From Gracilaria domingensis (Eukaryota; Rhodophyta; Florideophyceae; Gracilariales; Gracilariaceae): a stretch of DNA of 64,000 nt. The stretch lies in NCBI GenBank assembly GCA_022539475.1, contig VCMS01000048.1:62001-126000 (forward strand), read 5' to 3'. Positions 51,538 through 61,693 of the stretch are shown here, in pieces. The notes below the pieces were generated by a model. The model was not told the origin of the DNA. It made no database searches and saw only the letters and a list, made by a program, of their open reading frames with translations. Every line of letters starts with the position of its first letter. Position 1 is the stretch's first letter. The position numbers were made by a program, and so were the translations under genes.

Positions 51538-53928
51538 ATGGCATCGTCGCGAAGCCGGCCTCCAGATCCTCTGAAACGGAACGGCGCCCGACGCCCGAGC
51601 CGTTCACACGTCCGCGCTTCTGCCGAACACTCAGAAGCCCTTCATCATTCCGATGACGAACTGTTCTCCGCACGTGTGGCGGCACTTATTGCCGAACGCC
51701 GTCGCTTGCAGCGACAGGCCCTTATCCATCGCCTTCAGCACCTGAAAGCCGCTATTCTGTCTTCGCAGCTCAACGGCCTCCATGAGTCAGCGCACCAGCA
51801 GTTGCTTCGCTCTGCGCAGCGTCGAGACCATTCTCGTTCACAACAACCTTCTTCCTCTTCTTCCTCTCTGGTTCTTCCACCCTCAAGCGCTCAGAGTTCC
51901 TCCAGCAATTTGGCCGTTCCTGCACAAGGGGCATCATGGGGTTTGCCAGAGCAAGCTGGTACGGAACGAGGGGCTTATCCAAGAAGCTCAGTACCCCCCG
52001 AGCATCCTCGTTTGGAAACGGATGAAGCACGTACGGGTCCAGCCCAGCTAACCGAACGGGTCCTATCTGATTTGACGCCGTTCGACCACGAACGTCTTCA
52101 GGTACCGCTATCTGACTGGGCGCCAATAGATTCATCTTCAACTCTTGCACACGGTACGAGTGGAGGAATCACCACCCCCGCACCGCCTCGGTCTACATTT
52201 CCCATCCCGACGCCATCATCAGATGTCGTCCAGCCCTTACTCCATTCAGAAACTGGATCTTTCACGACCCAATCATCATCCTCTGTCAACCCCGGTGACG
52301 TCCTCACAACAACACAAAACGTGGAAGCCCATGAACCGAAGCTACCAGCGGCTCCATCGCCTAGCTCTGAAGCCACTAGCAATGCTGAATATGAAAGGAC
52401 TGCACGGTCGATAGACTTCGCTTTGAATCCAATTGAGGCATCCAGTCCGGAAGAGCCCCTAAGCGAATTATTGCGCAGGGACAGTGGGCATTTGGATACA
52501 TCGCATCACTCAGTTTCGAAGCTCCCCGTGCGAGATCACATTTCCGGTTTTCGGTCTTCCACGAATCAATCAGTTCAGCTGGGTACTGAGAGTAGTTCAT
52601 CCTATGAACTCACCCAAAGGTCGCCAAGCAGATCTTTGCGAAGAGCAATCATAGAAGGCCATGTCAATCTCGTTTCACCCTTACTTAGATTTGAGGCTCA
52701 GCTCTTTTCAAGCTTCGTGACAGATATCAATAAGCCTCTAAAATCAGGTAAGCGTTGTTTTCGAGGGACTCTCTCAAAAGACCAGGAAGTCTTTCAGACT
52801 CAAACAGGCCCCCTCTTGTCAAGACAAGTCCAAAGGGAGCCTGGCTCAGTTTCACGTCTCCATAATCTTTTGTATGGAGATCTGCAATCCTCTTATACAA
52901 GTGTCCGTCTCAAAGACGTTCTCAATCCACTGCATACATATCCTTCTAAACTTACTCCTCTGGAGTCTGGAACATTTGGCAATCTTTCTGCGCCACTTTC
53001 GGCACAGATATATCAGAGCCACGGCAATATTGGTGAGCAACCTTCAAACATATGCCCATCTTCTACAGCAGTGACTCAGCCTCTAACGCTCCTGAGCACG
53101 GTTTTTTTCGACCTGGAGTTGAAGTCTCTCATTGACAAGAGTTTTCGTTTGTCATACATTCCAAGAGACAAGTCATTGCTTGAGGCTGCCAGGATATCTG
53201 ACCACATTTCTTGTATCATAGATCATCAATATCAGAACTCCATGGCACTCAAGCACGTTCTATCTGGCCAGGAATCAAAGTCCCTGTCCAAGTTGTATGT
53301 TGAGCCTCAACATCTGGATATCTCTAACTCATCAACTTCTCCCCAGTGGATGCTAGACCTTCAGAAATCCCTTGGGAAAGTTCGAATCCCAGTGGCGGTT
53401 GATTTTCAACGCCGCACATATCTTAACATGTCGGAGCGTGACGAGAGACGTGCTCCGACAGCCTTATGGCACTTCGACAATGCTAACTCCTCGCAACATG
53501 CGGACCAACTAACAGAATTTCCGCAAGCGCGGCCTCACGTGGCATATGCAACAGCAACCGATACTCGAAGATACTCATCTTATTATTCGAATCAAGGAGT
53601 TCATTCTTCGCCTGGAGACACTAGAGTGGCGCTCAACTTCGGATTCCAAACGCGAACTAACTACCCGTTTAGAAAGACGTACGGAAACACGCAAAGACGT
53701 GTGGAAGAATCAAAAGAACCTGCCCAAACGCCAGTAGAAGCGGCGCTTTCTCGCGATGTGCTGACAGGCACTGAATTTTCCGTTGTGACCTCTAAGGCTT
53801 TTCAAGATGGCATTTTCTTTGATGCCTCAAACACTGACAGCACACTTCGTGCCGTAGGGAAGATTGATGACGAAACTCCAGTATACTCCATTAGCGAAGA
53901 AGGGAAGCTGATTGCCCGTAAAGACTAA
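51538..53928 (+). CDS. Uncharacterised large Ser-rich disordered protein
   Basis: A 796-aa intron-free frame starting M-A-S-S-R-S-R-P-P-D-P-L-K-R. A short coiled coil at about residues 42-80 (A-A-L-I-A-E-R-R-R-L-Q-R-Q-A-L-I-H-R-L-Q-H-L) is the only clear ordered part. The rest is dominated by Ser, Thr, Pro and Gln with many S-P/T-P and R-x-x-S sites. The first third has Ser runs (S-S-S-S-S-S-L). The C-terminus (S-I-S-E-E-G-K-L-I-A-R-K-D) is more charged. Codon choice shifts from GC-rich at the 5' end to AT-leaning downstream. No family recognised; the long uninterrupted frame is the main support. Confidence 0.7.
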   Translation: MASSRSRPPDPLKRNGARRPSRSHVRASAEHSEALHHSDDELFSARVAALIAERRRLQRQALIHRLQHLKAAILSSQLNGLHESAHQQLLRSAQRRDHSRSQQPSSSSSSLVLPPSSAQSSSSNLAVPAQGASWGLPEQAGTERGAYPRSSVPPEHPRLETDEARTGPAQLTERVLSDLTPFDHERLQVPLSDWAPIDSSSTLAHGTSGGITTPAPPRSTFPIPTPSSDVVQPLLHSETGSFTTQSSSSVNPGDVLTTTQNVEAHEPKLPAAPSPSSEATSNAEYERTARSIDFALNPIEASSPEEPLSELLRRDSGHLDTSHHSVSKLPVRDHISGFRSSTNQSVQLGTESSSSYELTQRSPSRSLRRAIIEGHVNLVSPLLRFEAQLFSSFVTDINKPLKSGKRCFRGTLSKDQEVFQTQTGPLLSRQVQREPGSVSRLHNLLYGDLQSSYTSVRLKDVLNPLHTYPSKLTPLESGTFGNLSAPLSAQIYQSHGNIGEQPSNICPSSTAVTQPLTLLSTVFFDLELKSLIDKSFRLSYIPRDKSLLEAARISDHISCIIDHQYQNSMALKHVLSGQESKSLSKLYVEPQHLDISNSSTSPQWMLDLQKSLGKVRIPVAVDFQRRTYLNMSERDERRAPTALWHFDNANSSQHADQLTEFPQARPHVAYATATDTRRYSSYYSNQGVHSSPGDTRVALNFGFQTRTNYPFRKTYGNTQRRVEESKEPAQTPVEAALSRDVLTGTEFSVVTSKAFQDGIFFDASNTDSTLRAVGKIDDETPVYSISEEGKLIARKD

Positions 53929-54465
53929 CTTGAAACCATTATACGGACATACATCCGTTATTAGCTCCTAAACCATCACAACAAGTAGAGGCGAGCTATT
54001 TGAATTTGTTTCTCCTAACATCAAACTTTCGGATGTCAGATGAGAAGTTCTTGACGCTTAGTTTTGTACGCATCCTACAAAAGCCACGATCCTCTCCAGC
54101 GAGGTTCAGGCGAAACCACGACGAAGCTATCGTATACCGTTCTGGATTCCAGAACGGTATATGACGACACGTCACCCTGTTGCTTACAGTTCATGCATGA
54201 AAGCTTTTCAGTTCTTCCAACCTTTGCGATCTCATTTTGAGCTAGCTCAGATTTGCAATTGCAAGGATTCATCAAATTTGTGAAGGCCAGCGTCAAGGGT
54301 TTCCTACGCGAGCGTGGCCGTACAAGCTAAGGAACAGAAGCTGAGCTAGCCCTCCACTGCAGCAGACGACGGGGTTCAGTCCATTGGCCCTTCCGCTCAG
54401 CTTACTTGTTCTGATTCAAGCGTGCGGCGCCAAGCATTCTCGTACACTACAACTCCGTTGCCGAA
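53929..54465. other. Intergenic with a strong palindrome
   Basis: A 537-bp gap between two plus-strand genes. It contains the 29-bp palindrome at 54133-54161; nothing else is seen. Confidence 0.4.
54133..54161. repeat. 29-bp palindrome (14-bp perfect arms, 1-base centre)
   Basis: TATACCGTTCTGGA, a central T, then its exact reverse complement. In a transcript it would need a larger loop, so it is better seen as a DNA-level palindrome: a dimer-binding site, foldback remnant or recombination product. It is about 305 bp upstream of the RRF start. Confidence 0.8.
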
Positions 54466-55176
54466 ATGGCAGAAAAAGCAATTTGCTTCACCGGTCTTCC
54501 TCTTTGCCCCTCCTTGAACCGTAATCCTATAAGTCATACATTCTCTCGTCCACGCTCTTTTGGACTCCCGCCTCGCAATTCCTCAAGAGTACATGCAAAT
54601 CAAATTCGATGTGAGCTTACTAAGAATGAAACGGCGGCGAAGTCAGAGGAGCGTATGAAGAAGACTATAGATTCTTTGCAGTCCAACTTTAACACTGTTC
54701 GAACAGGTCGTGCAAATCCATCCATCTTAGATCGCATCATGGTATCATACTACGGCGCGGAAACACCACTCAACCAACTCGCAAGCGTATCCGTAAGCGG
54801 TACTTCCACACTTATAGTGGAACCGTACGATAAGAGTTCTGTGCCAGACGTCGAGAGAGCTATTCTTCAAAGTGATGTTGGAATCACTCCAAACAGTGAC
54901 GGCGTAAAGATTAGGCTAACCGTCCCTCAATTGACAGAGGAAAGAAGGAAGCAGCTTGCAAAGCAAGTAAAAGCGATTGCAGAGGAAGCACGTGTTGCAA
55001 TTCGAAATATCAGAAGAGATGCCGTTGATGCCCTCAAGAAGTTGGAGAAGAAGAGTGAGCTTGGCAAAGATGAAAGCATGACCATGCAAGACGAAGTTCA
55101 GAAGCTAACAAACAAATACGTCAAGCAGGTAGATGATATGCTTAAGAGCAAAGAGTCCGATATAATGAAAGTCTAG
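54466..55176 (+). CDS. frr: Plastid ribosome recycling factor
   Basis: Single exon, 236 aa. Residues 1-50 are a Ser/Arg/Asn-rich transit peptide (F-S-R-P-R-S-F-G-L-P-P-R-N-S-S-R). The mature part, about 185 residues, is a standard RRF. Its motifs are T-V-R-T-G-R-A-N-P-S-I-L-D, Y-G-A-E-T-P-L-N-Q-L-A, E-P-Y-D-K-S-S and L-T-E-E-R-R-K-Q-L-A-K. A-I-R-N-I-R-R-D-A and the long C-terminal helix E-V-Q-K-L-T-N-K-Y follow. RRF with EF-G splits post-termination ribosomes. The overall affinity is cyanobacterial/plastid in look; mitochondrial targeting is a less likely alternative. Confidence 0.93.
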   Translation: MAEKAICFTGLPLCPSLNRNPISHTFSRPRSFGLPPRNSSRVHANQIRCELTKNETAAKSEERMKKTIDSLQSNFNTVRTGRANPSILDRIMVSYYGAETPLNQLASVSVSGTSTLIVEPYDKSSVPDVERAILQSDVGITPNSDGVKIRLTVPQLTEERRKQLAKQVKAIAEEARVAIRNIRRDAVDALKKLEKKSELGKDESMTMQDEVQKLTNKYVKQVDDMLKSKESDIMKV

Positions 55177-55299
55177 TAAAGCAGACCGCTCACCCCTCGC
55201 AGAATCGCTCTCGACGCAATGAACGCTCACTTTCTCACAAACATTGCCTTGTTCCCCGCCTTAGTTTATATAGGTAGCTTCTCTAGAGCGTTTCTAAAC

Positions 55300-58200
55300 C
55301 TAGCGACCAGTTAGCACACAATCTATCAGTCGTTTCAAGCCCTGAATCCAATGCGAGTTTGCATCCCAATATTTCTTTGATAGAGTGCTCACAACGACTT
55401 TCGCTTCGTCATAGTTACCTTTTTCTACTGATTTGCTTAATGTCACCAGTAACTCGACAACCGGCGCATCAATTAACCCATTATTCAAGGCTGCTAGCAA
55501 TCGCCCAAGTTTCTTGCTCACGTCGTCCATCTTCTTTTTGTACATTGGCGCTTCGCTTAAGCTTCGAGCATACATGTATGAGCCTCGTAATGACTTAACG
55601 ATAACTTGTTGTGTTGGAGGAATCTTTGAAACGTCGGCCTTCTCGAGAAAAACGGTTCCAATTCCTAGCGCTGAAAGCGAGGATGACGTTGAACCTGAAC
55701 GTCGAGGAGGGCCCGCGGGTGTACCGGAGCTTGAAAGGGGTTTTGAGCGACGGGTTTCCGACACAGCAACTTCAGCAGATGGAGGGAGGCTTTGACCAGA
55801 ACCACGTTTCGCATTTGAATGGTATGACATAGGAGGCGGTGTAGCTCCGTCGGTAACAGGCGGTGGTGGTGGGGGTGGTGGTAGTGCGGCCGTAGGGTCT
55901 AGAGTTGGGTTTGCACCATATGCCTGAGGGGCAGGTAGTCCTTGGCCAAGTGATTGTGGAGGTGGAACAACCCCAGGCATTGGGGGCATGGGAACCTGTG
56001 GAGGCGCTGGCGCCATCGGCTGCATATACTGGCCGATAGGAGCAGTTTGGGAGTTTGCTGTATCTGGGGGTAGAGGTGATCTAACAGCAGGAGGGGTGTT
56101 CATCTGATAAGAGGCCGGATTATAAGCAGGAGCTTCGTTGTAAGCCGTGCTGGGATCAAAAGATGATCGTTCTCCACTGGTTGATTGGGTTGTGTACATG
56201 CCCTGAGGACGAATCGCACCAGTTGGCGTCGTGGGAACAGGAGGTGGAGGTGAAGAAAAGGATTGAGCACCTATCCCTCCAGCACCAGTCACAGGTGGCG
56301 GCGCCACGGCGGATGGAAGAGGCGGACGAGAACTCCATGTATTCTGGGGCTGCATTTGTGTTCCAGGATACACTGACGAAGGTTGTTGCATGTACGGAGA
56401 GCTCGTTGCCGTGTACTGCGATCCATATGCGCCGCCCTGGGTCTCGTACGGTTGCATATAGGGATCTGTGACCTGCTGAGACATCATTGACATTGAATCT
56501 TCAACCGCTAGACAATCGGATGCCTTTGAATGTAAATCCGCCGCAGTGCCATAGATACAACCATGACCGGGATCAATACTACTGAGATACGTGATCGCGG
56601 AAGAATACTCACTTTGAATCGCCAACAAAGCCCCGTATTCGCACAACACAGATCCACTCACTTCATCCAAAGATCTAACGGACCCAATTTCTCGTTCCCC
56701 TTGAGCCAACATCGCAGCAGCTGTTAGGAGACGAACCTTCTGCACAAGGAGCATAAGCCTCTCATTACGGTCCGCTATCATCATAGAAGTAGACTTGCTT
56801 CTTGGCAAAGGATCGCGCATCCATGCAGATGTAGCCATTCTGGTATTGCCTCCACAAATGAAACAGAACAGCGCAGGAGCATCATGCTTCTTAGAAAGTA
56901 AGCGTTGACCAAGTGCAGTGCATGCCTCTGACAGCTCTTCAGCGGGACTGTAGGTAAGCAGGACAGCTAACGCCTCTTTCCACGCATCCTTCCCTTCCTC
57001 AGCCGATTCCCTGATGTACTCATCCATTTTGGCCTTAGAACCGGCAACTGCACCCACAATCTTGGATCCGGTTGACAGACTTGCCCGTGAAAGGTACTCG
57101 GCTTGCGTATGCAACCATAAGTCTGGACCTCCTGCGTGTGCAATGACAAGGGCATCAGCAGTCCTTCCAACATGAAGACAAGCATCGACAGCAGTCTTGA
57201 AGTCACCAACAATTACAGCACGCTTTATGAGCAAATCCATCTCTTCCTTTGTGTTTCCAGCAAACGAAATGTGGTCGCCATTTGCTTTCCCCTTACCATC
57301 TGCATCTCCGTTTGCCTTGAATAAAGTTGACTCGTCGCCCATAGTGTCGTCCCCATCCAAGATACTGCTCTTTATATTTACATTATCGACAGGGTTTTCA
57401 CTGATTTCCCACGGTGCAGGGCCGGTCAAAGTCATTGCAGACGCGCCATTAGTTATGGTTGCGATCTCTTCTTCATGATGATCTACCTTGTTTTGTTGAT
57501 ACTCAGGAACTTCAGGGGGAACAGGACGTACAGGAACAGAGAGTGGTTGAGATTGCATCAACCCGTAAACATGAGTAGTTATATCATCCCCAGCATCCAT
57601 TGGAGGCAGATCAAACCCAAGGTATGAAATCAGTTTACGGCGCGAATCCGTTTGGAACATGAGAGAAAGTGCATCCCAAGCCATCTTATCTTTCGGCGTC
57701 TCTGCAGCCGAGCTTGCTTTTTCGCACCATTCTCGGGCAGGGCTCGGATCGTCGGAGGTAAGGTCCATCAACACACCATCAAGTTGATCACATTCTTCCC
57801 TAGGTAATGGAATGGGTTCCTGATAGGACTCGACTGTGGTAGTACTAGTCTTGTTCTTAGAAGAAAGCGAAACCTGGCATCCTCCGAATGCTAATGAGAT
57901 TGACACTGGTTTGAGGAACCACTTAGGGGGTTTAGCAAAATTGTAAGCAACACGCTGAGTTGCAGAAGCTCTCGGAGACCTGTCTGGTACCGCAGCTTGG
58001 AACCCTCCTGCTGCCTCTCCAAACGACTCGGCAAGCGCACTTGCGGTCTCACTGGATACTGAAGGTGCAGTTGTGGATGTCATCATAGAGTTGACAGTGA
58101 GGCGTCCATCAAACGAAGACGAGAGATAAACGCCCGGGATGCGTGATGACCACTTGACATCGAAATTCCAGTTTGCAGTCTGCGGCGCTTCTGAAACGAT

Positions 58201-59124
58201 TTCGCCGGAAGACACAGAGACAACGACTGTGCGTGAGTCACGAGAAGATGTAAGCAGAAGATCGGAGTCATGCGTGCACCAGCTCGAGGACGCTATTCCA
58301 TGAGACGAGTGGTGGGTGAAGGTCATGATTGGCTGAGATGGATGTCTCAGATCCCATAACAAAGCCCCAGTAGAATCATCTTGGTCGCATGTCATAACGA
58401 TTTGAGTGGCAATTTCTGGGTGCCATGCTAGCGAAGAGCATCGCAGTCGCCCGCGAGGATTGCGAATGCTAATAACCTGTCGGCTTTGATTTAGGTCCCA
58501 AACATTCACAACACCAGAGCTGGTGCCGGAGGCTAGAATGTGCTGTACTTTTCGGTTCCACAGCACAGATGTTACTTCCTCTTTGGGAGCGGCAGCGCCT
58601 GCAGGGGGCTGACCAGCTGGATGTCTAACAGACGCACCTGCTGAAGGGTTGCCGAGTTCCCAAAACAGAACTGTCCCGTCGGCGCTTCCGCTTGCTAATC
58701 GTGTGGGGACGAAGGTGTTGAAGGCCAGTCCTCGAACTGGTCCGGAATGCTTCTTTGCTGCTGAGGGGCCGCCAAAGAGAACGGCTCGGTTTGCATCATC
58801 AGACGGCTTCGACCGAATCAACTTTGCAGCATCCCAAACTCGAACGGTGCCATCGCTAAGTCCACCAGCAATGAGACCAGCTGGATGCGATCGAGATGGA
58901 ATGCTCCAGTCTATGGAGGTGAATTTGTCGTGAAGAGGGACTTCAGATGTCACTGATAGCTTCTCATGAACGATATCAACAGCGATAAGTTCAAGAGACG
59001 ACGACCCATTGAAAGACGTATCAACGGCTCCCGCATAAGTGCCGGAGGCAATGTAACCGCCTCCAACGCCGCCTGGAGACCAAGCGCCGATTGCCAGGCG
59101 GCCCAGCTCGGCGAGAACACCCAT
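55300..59124 (-). CDS. SEC31: COPII outer coat protein SEC31
   Basis: Intron-free, 1274 aa, normal for SEC31. The N-terminal WD40 propeller covers about residues 1-340 (G-L-S-D-G-T-V-R-V-W-D-A, V-R-G-L-A-F-N-T-F-V, L-A-S-G-S-A-D-G-T-V-L-F-W-E). The ancestral coatomer helical element follows (about 440-880), including G-D-F-K-T-A-V-D-A-C-L-H-V-G-R-T-A-D-A-L-V-I-A. A Pro/Gln-rich region spans about 900-1110, with P-P-P-P-P-P-P runs; in other species this binds SEC23. The C-terminal helical domain is about 1150-1274. The start M-G-V-L-A-E-L-G-R-L-A matches family N-termini. SEC31 pairs with SEC13 to form the ER exit-site cage. It acts upstream of the Rab1-type step encoded at 22829. Confidence 0.96.
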   Translation of the reverse strand: MGVLAELGRLAIGAWSPGGVGGGYIASGTYAGAVDTSFNGSSSLELIAVDIVHEKLSVTSEVPLHDKFTSIDWSIPSRSHPAGLIAGGLSDGTVRVWDAAKLIRSKPSDDANRAVLFGGPSAAKKHSGPVRGLAFNTFVPTRLASGSADGTVLFWELGNPSAGASVRHPAGQPPAGAAAPKEEVTSVLWNRKVQHILASGTSSGVVNVWDLNQSRQVISIRNPRGRLRCSSLAWHPEIATQIVMTCDQDDSTGALLWDLRHPSQPIMTFTHHSSHGIASSSWCTHDSDLLLTSSRDSRTVVVSVSSGEIVSEAPQTANWNFDVKWSSRIPGVYLSSSFDGRLTVNSMMTSTTAPSVSSETASALAESFGEAAGGFQAAVPDRSPRASATQRVAYNFAKPPKWFLKPVSISLAFGGCQVSLSSKNKTSTTTVESYQEPIPLPREECDQLDGVLMDLTSDDPSPAREWCEKASSAAETPKDKMAWDALSLMFQTDSRRKLISYLGFDLPPMDAGDDITTHVYGLMQSQPLSVPVRPVPPEVPEYQQNKVDHHEEEIATITNGASAMTLTGPAPWEISENPVDNVNIKSSILDGDDTMGDESTLFKANGDADGKGKANGDHISFAGNTKEEMDLLIKRAVIVGDFKTAVDACLHVGRTADALVIAHAGGPDLWLHTQAEYLSRASLSTGSKIVGAVAGSKAKMDEYIRESAEEGKDAWKEALAVLLTYSPAEELSEACTALGQRLLSKKHDAPALFCFICGGNTRMATSAWMRDPLPRSKSTSMMIADRNERLMLLVQKVRLLTAAAMLAQGEREIGSVRSLDEVSGSVLCEYGALLAIQSEYSSAITYLSSIDPGHGCIYGTAADLHSKASDCLAVEDSMSMMSQQVTDPYMQPYETQGGAYGSQYTATSSPYMQQPSSVYPGTQMQPQNTWSSRPPLPSAVAPPPVTGAGGIGAQSFSSPPPPVPTTPTGAIRPQGMYTTQSTSGERSSFDPSTAYNEAPAYNPASYQMNTPPAVRSPLPPDTANSQTAPIGQYMQPMAPAPPQVPMPPMPGVVPPPQSLGQGLPAPQAYGANPTLDPTAALPPPPPPPPVTDGATPPPMSYHSNAKRGSGQSLPPSAEVAVSETRRSKPLSSSGTPAGPPRRSGSTSSSLSALGIGTVFLEKADVSKIPPTQQVIVKSLRGSYMYARSLSEAPMYKKKMDDVSKKLGRLLAALNNGLIDAPVVELLVTLSKSVEKGNYDEAKVVVSTLSKKYWDANSHWIQGLKRLIDCVLTGR

Positions 59125-59503
59125 TACGATAGTGGCTCTCGGTCAAGACGCTCGTGGTTTAGGTGGAAGTCACGAGCGAAGATCCTGGGGGAAGGAGGCA
59201 AGGGCGGTAGGCTTCGTGAGTGTGAGCGGTAAGAAGATGATTCGGCAGTCCCCGCTGTCGCGATGTGGCACTGGAAAGGGGGAAACACCCGAAGTTGATC
59301 GACATGAAGCTGACGCTTTGCATTACAGCAAAACTGCTACGTTTTGGGTTCGTTCATTTCAGTGCAGTCCACCAATCACCATCGCGAAGTCCCGTGTCGC
59401 AATCAAGTTTTGACATCTCTGATCTGAAGAACACGTCACTGCTGTCAGTTTGAACTCCATAGACACAACCCATGCCTCTATGGCATAGAGTCTTACCAAG
59501 GGT
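59125..59503. other. Divergent promoter region of SEC31
   Basis: A 379-bp gap upstream of SEC31 and the small plus-strand frame. Nothing specific seen. Confidence 0.35.
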
Positions 59504-59794
59504 ATGCCATCCTCTGCTTCGCCAACCCTGCTCTCGCGGAATCATTGTCTGGCTCAGAACTCGGGATTCCGCTATCCACATTTGGCATCTATCAAAACCA
59601 AGTCCAAGCGGACGGTTCGTGCTCAAAGCGATAGAATTCAAGGAAGGAACAAGTTTGCTGTCTTGGATCCTTTGGGGTATACTGTTGGCCTGCGAACGGA
59701 TTTGCCCCCAACTTCGTCTAACAGCTCTGGAAGTCAATCTTCATGCTTCCTTGATCATGGAACTTGGCAGGGTATGAAAGAAGAGGAATCATAA
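59504..59794 (+). CDS. Possible small plastid-targeted protein
   Basis: A 96-aa frame beginning M-P-S-S-A-S-P-T-L-L-S-R-N-H. The first 45 residues lack acids and are rich in Ser, Thr, Arg and Lys, as in a transit peptide. The remaining ~50 residues contain F-A-V-L-D-P-L-G-Y-T-V-G-L-R and a polar, acidic end (G-M-K-E-E-E-S). No family recognised. It sits 25 bp before the Pol iota start, which is tight even for this genome, so its reality is uncertain. Confidence 0.38.
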   Translation: MPSSASPTLLSRNHCLAQNSGFRYPHLASIKTKSKRTVRAQSDRIQGRNKFAVLDPLGYTVGLRTDLPPTSSNSSGSQSSCFLDHGTWQGMKEEES

Positions 59795-59819
59795 ATTTCG
59801 ACCGAAGTGCAACTCCCGG

Positions 59820-61514
59820 ATGCTTCCAGCGAAGAAGCGACCGCGTCCTGCCATAAGCAGAGCAATCATTGCTCTCGACTTGGATTGCTTCTATGCATCT
59901 GTAGCCATACGGGCACGGCCTCACTTGAAGGATAAGCCGGTGGTTGTTGTCCAAAAGCACTTATGCGTAACCAGTAACTACATTGCCCGAAGTCGGGCGA
60001 AAGGTGCGGTTCAAAAGATGACTCCAGTATCTCAGGCTTTAAAGAAGTGTCCTGAACTGGTTTGCATAGATGGATCGGATCTGACCCCTTTTCGAGAGGC
60101 TAGTCTAGAGGTCATCACTGCGATACGAGCATGGCTTCTTGAACGGGCCAAAACTGTATCCGCCGCGTTGAACAGCGAGCATATAACATGTCCTTGTCAA
60201 AGATTAGGATTTGACGAAGTGTTTGTCGACGTGACAAATCTGGTTCAGGCCCAGATTGAGAAAGGGGGAGCCCCATTTCTGTTTAAAGGCAATGTGTTTG
60301 GGGTGACAGAGGATGATGAAGCTCGGCGGGTTCTTATGGTAGCATCACAGATTGCTCATGATCTTAGAGCGCATGTCATTCGACAAACCGAGCTGACGAT
60401 TTGTGCTGGCATTAGTGATTCGAAGCAGTTGGCCAAGCTTGCGGTAAACATGCATAAGCCTAATGACCAAACGACGTTCTTGCCTGGAAAGTCTGCGGAA
60501 TACATCCTCACTTTGTCGCCCCGTGCGCTCATGGGTTTCGGGCATAACACTTTGGAAAAGATAATTTCATGGGCAAAGGTACATCGTACGGATTCGTCTA
60601 TTGAAACTGTTGCTGATGTTCTGCTCTTGTTTCGCAATGGCCGGAACGGGTTGCAAAAACTTGCAGAGATAGTAGGAAGTGAAAGGCATGCTGGGCATCT
60701 TCTTGAACTCTGTCGCGGTGTCGATACTACAGAGGTCATCGATTGTGGAAATGCACCAAAATCCATTTCGGCCGAGGACTCGTGTCGAAGCTGTGATACT
60801 ATGAAAGATGTTCATCGTCGTCTCACAGTTCAAGTAAGCCGGCTGGTTTCTCGCCTACGCAATGATGGGTTTTTGTTCTCAAGAAGACCAAAAACGTTGA
60901 CTGTGTCGTACAGGTTTCGTGGAGATGGGTTCGTCGGCACATCGCGCTCTGTCCCAATGCCCATGGAAATCGTATCCGTTTGCTGTTCCCGACATAGTCG
61001 AGCGATTCCAAAGGCCATAGAGGGGATACGAAGGGCAGCAATGCTCGTTTTGGAAGAACATGCTGGAGTATGCGCCAAAAAAAAGTTTGATCTAACTCTG
61101 CTTGCTGTTGGTGCAAGCAACTTTACAAGTACAAGAGCAAACAATGGTAATGGATTCGTTGAGGACATATCGAAGTTCTTCTCTAAAGCTACAGAAAACG
61201 ATGCCGACGTACCTTCCAAACCACTGGTGCCTTGCACCGAATCTTCCTTGGGGTCGTCTCGTACGGGGCAACTGGCACCACTGCGAGAAGCACAAGAAGA
61301 TAGCAACGGATGCATCAAAGACTCAGGCAGTGCCACGGAGGCGAGATGTCCAATCTGCGACAAGAAGATATCTGGAGATAACTTGAAGCAGAACAACCAC
61401 ATTGACAACTGCCTCAAAGCCGTTGGTCTCACCCACGAAAATGGCGGTTCGAAGAAACGGCGAAAGACGCTTAAGGTGAGAACAGTAGATTCTTACTTTG
61501 CAAGGCGCTCATAA
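59820..61514 (+). CDS. POLI: Y-family DNA polymerase iota
   Basis: Intron-free, 564 aa. Motif I is A-L-D-L-D-C-F-Y-A-S-V. Pol iota-specific stretches follow: V-V-V-Q-K-H-L-C-V-T-S-N-Y, then L-G-F-D-E-V-F-V-D-V-T with the catalytic acids. C-A-G-I-S-D-S-K-Q-L-A-K-L, K-P-N-D-Q-T and S-I-S-A-E-D-S-C-R-S-C come next. The little-finger domain is at about residues 315-450. The C-terminus carries a UBZ-like finger (C-P-I-C-D-K-K-I ... H-I-D-N-C, about residues 505-530). It ends with R-T-V-D-S-Y-F-A-R-R, a PIP-box-like PCNA motif. About 20 extra residues precede the L-G-F-D-E motif. The enzyme performs translesion synthesis. The UBZ in place of the animal UBM domains is unusual. Confidence 0.88.
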   Translation: MLPAKKRPRPAISRAIIALDLDCFYASVAIRARPHLKDKPVVVVQKHLCVTSNYIARSRAKGAVQKMTPVSQALKKCPELVCIDGSDLTPFREASLEVITAIRAWLLERAKTVSAALNSEHITCPCQRLGFDEVFVDVTNLVQAQIEKGGAPFLFKGNVFGVTEDDEARRVLMVASQIAHDLRAHVIRQTELTICAGISDSKQLAKLAVNMHKPNDQTTFLPGKSAEYILTLSPRALMGFGHNTLEKIISWAKVHRTDSSIETVADVLLLFRNGRNGLQKLAEIVGSERHAGHLLELCRGVDTTEVIDCGNAPKSISAEDSCRSCDTMKDVHRRLTVQVSRLVSRLRNDGFLFSRRPKTLTVSYRFRGDGFVGTSRSVPMPMEIVSVCCSRHSRAIPKAIEGIRRAAMLVLEEHAGVCAKKKFDLTLLAVGASNFTSTRANNGNGFVEDISKFFSKATENDADVPSKPLVPCTESSLGSSRTGQLAPLREAQEDSNGCIKDSGSATEARCPICDKKISGDNLKQNNHIDNCLKAVGLTHENGGSKKRRKTLKVRTVDSYFARRS

Positions 61515-61693
61515 TTTCCATAGTATCCCCAGTACGAAGGTATAAATCGTGTTCACGAGGGTACGGTATCCGTCGGCGACAACGGCCGGTTTTCCAAACA
61601 TTGCCATTGATAAGTCACTCAGTTATTCAATGTTTTACGTGTCGTAGAGTAGCACACGGACCACTGTGAATGCGTGCGGGGGCGTGAGTAAAG

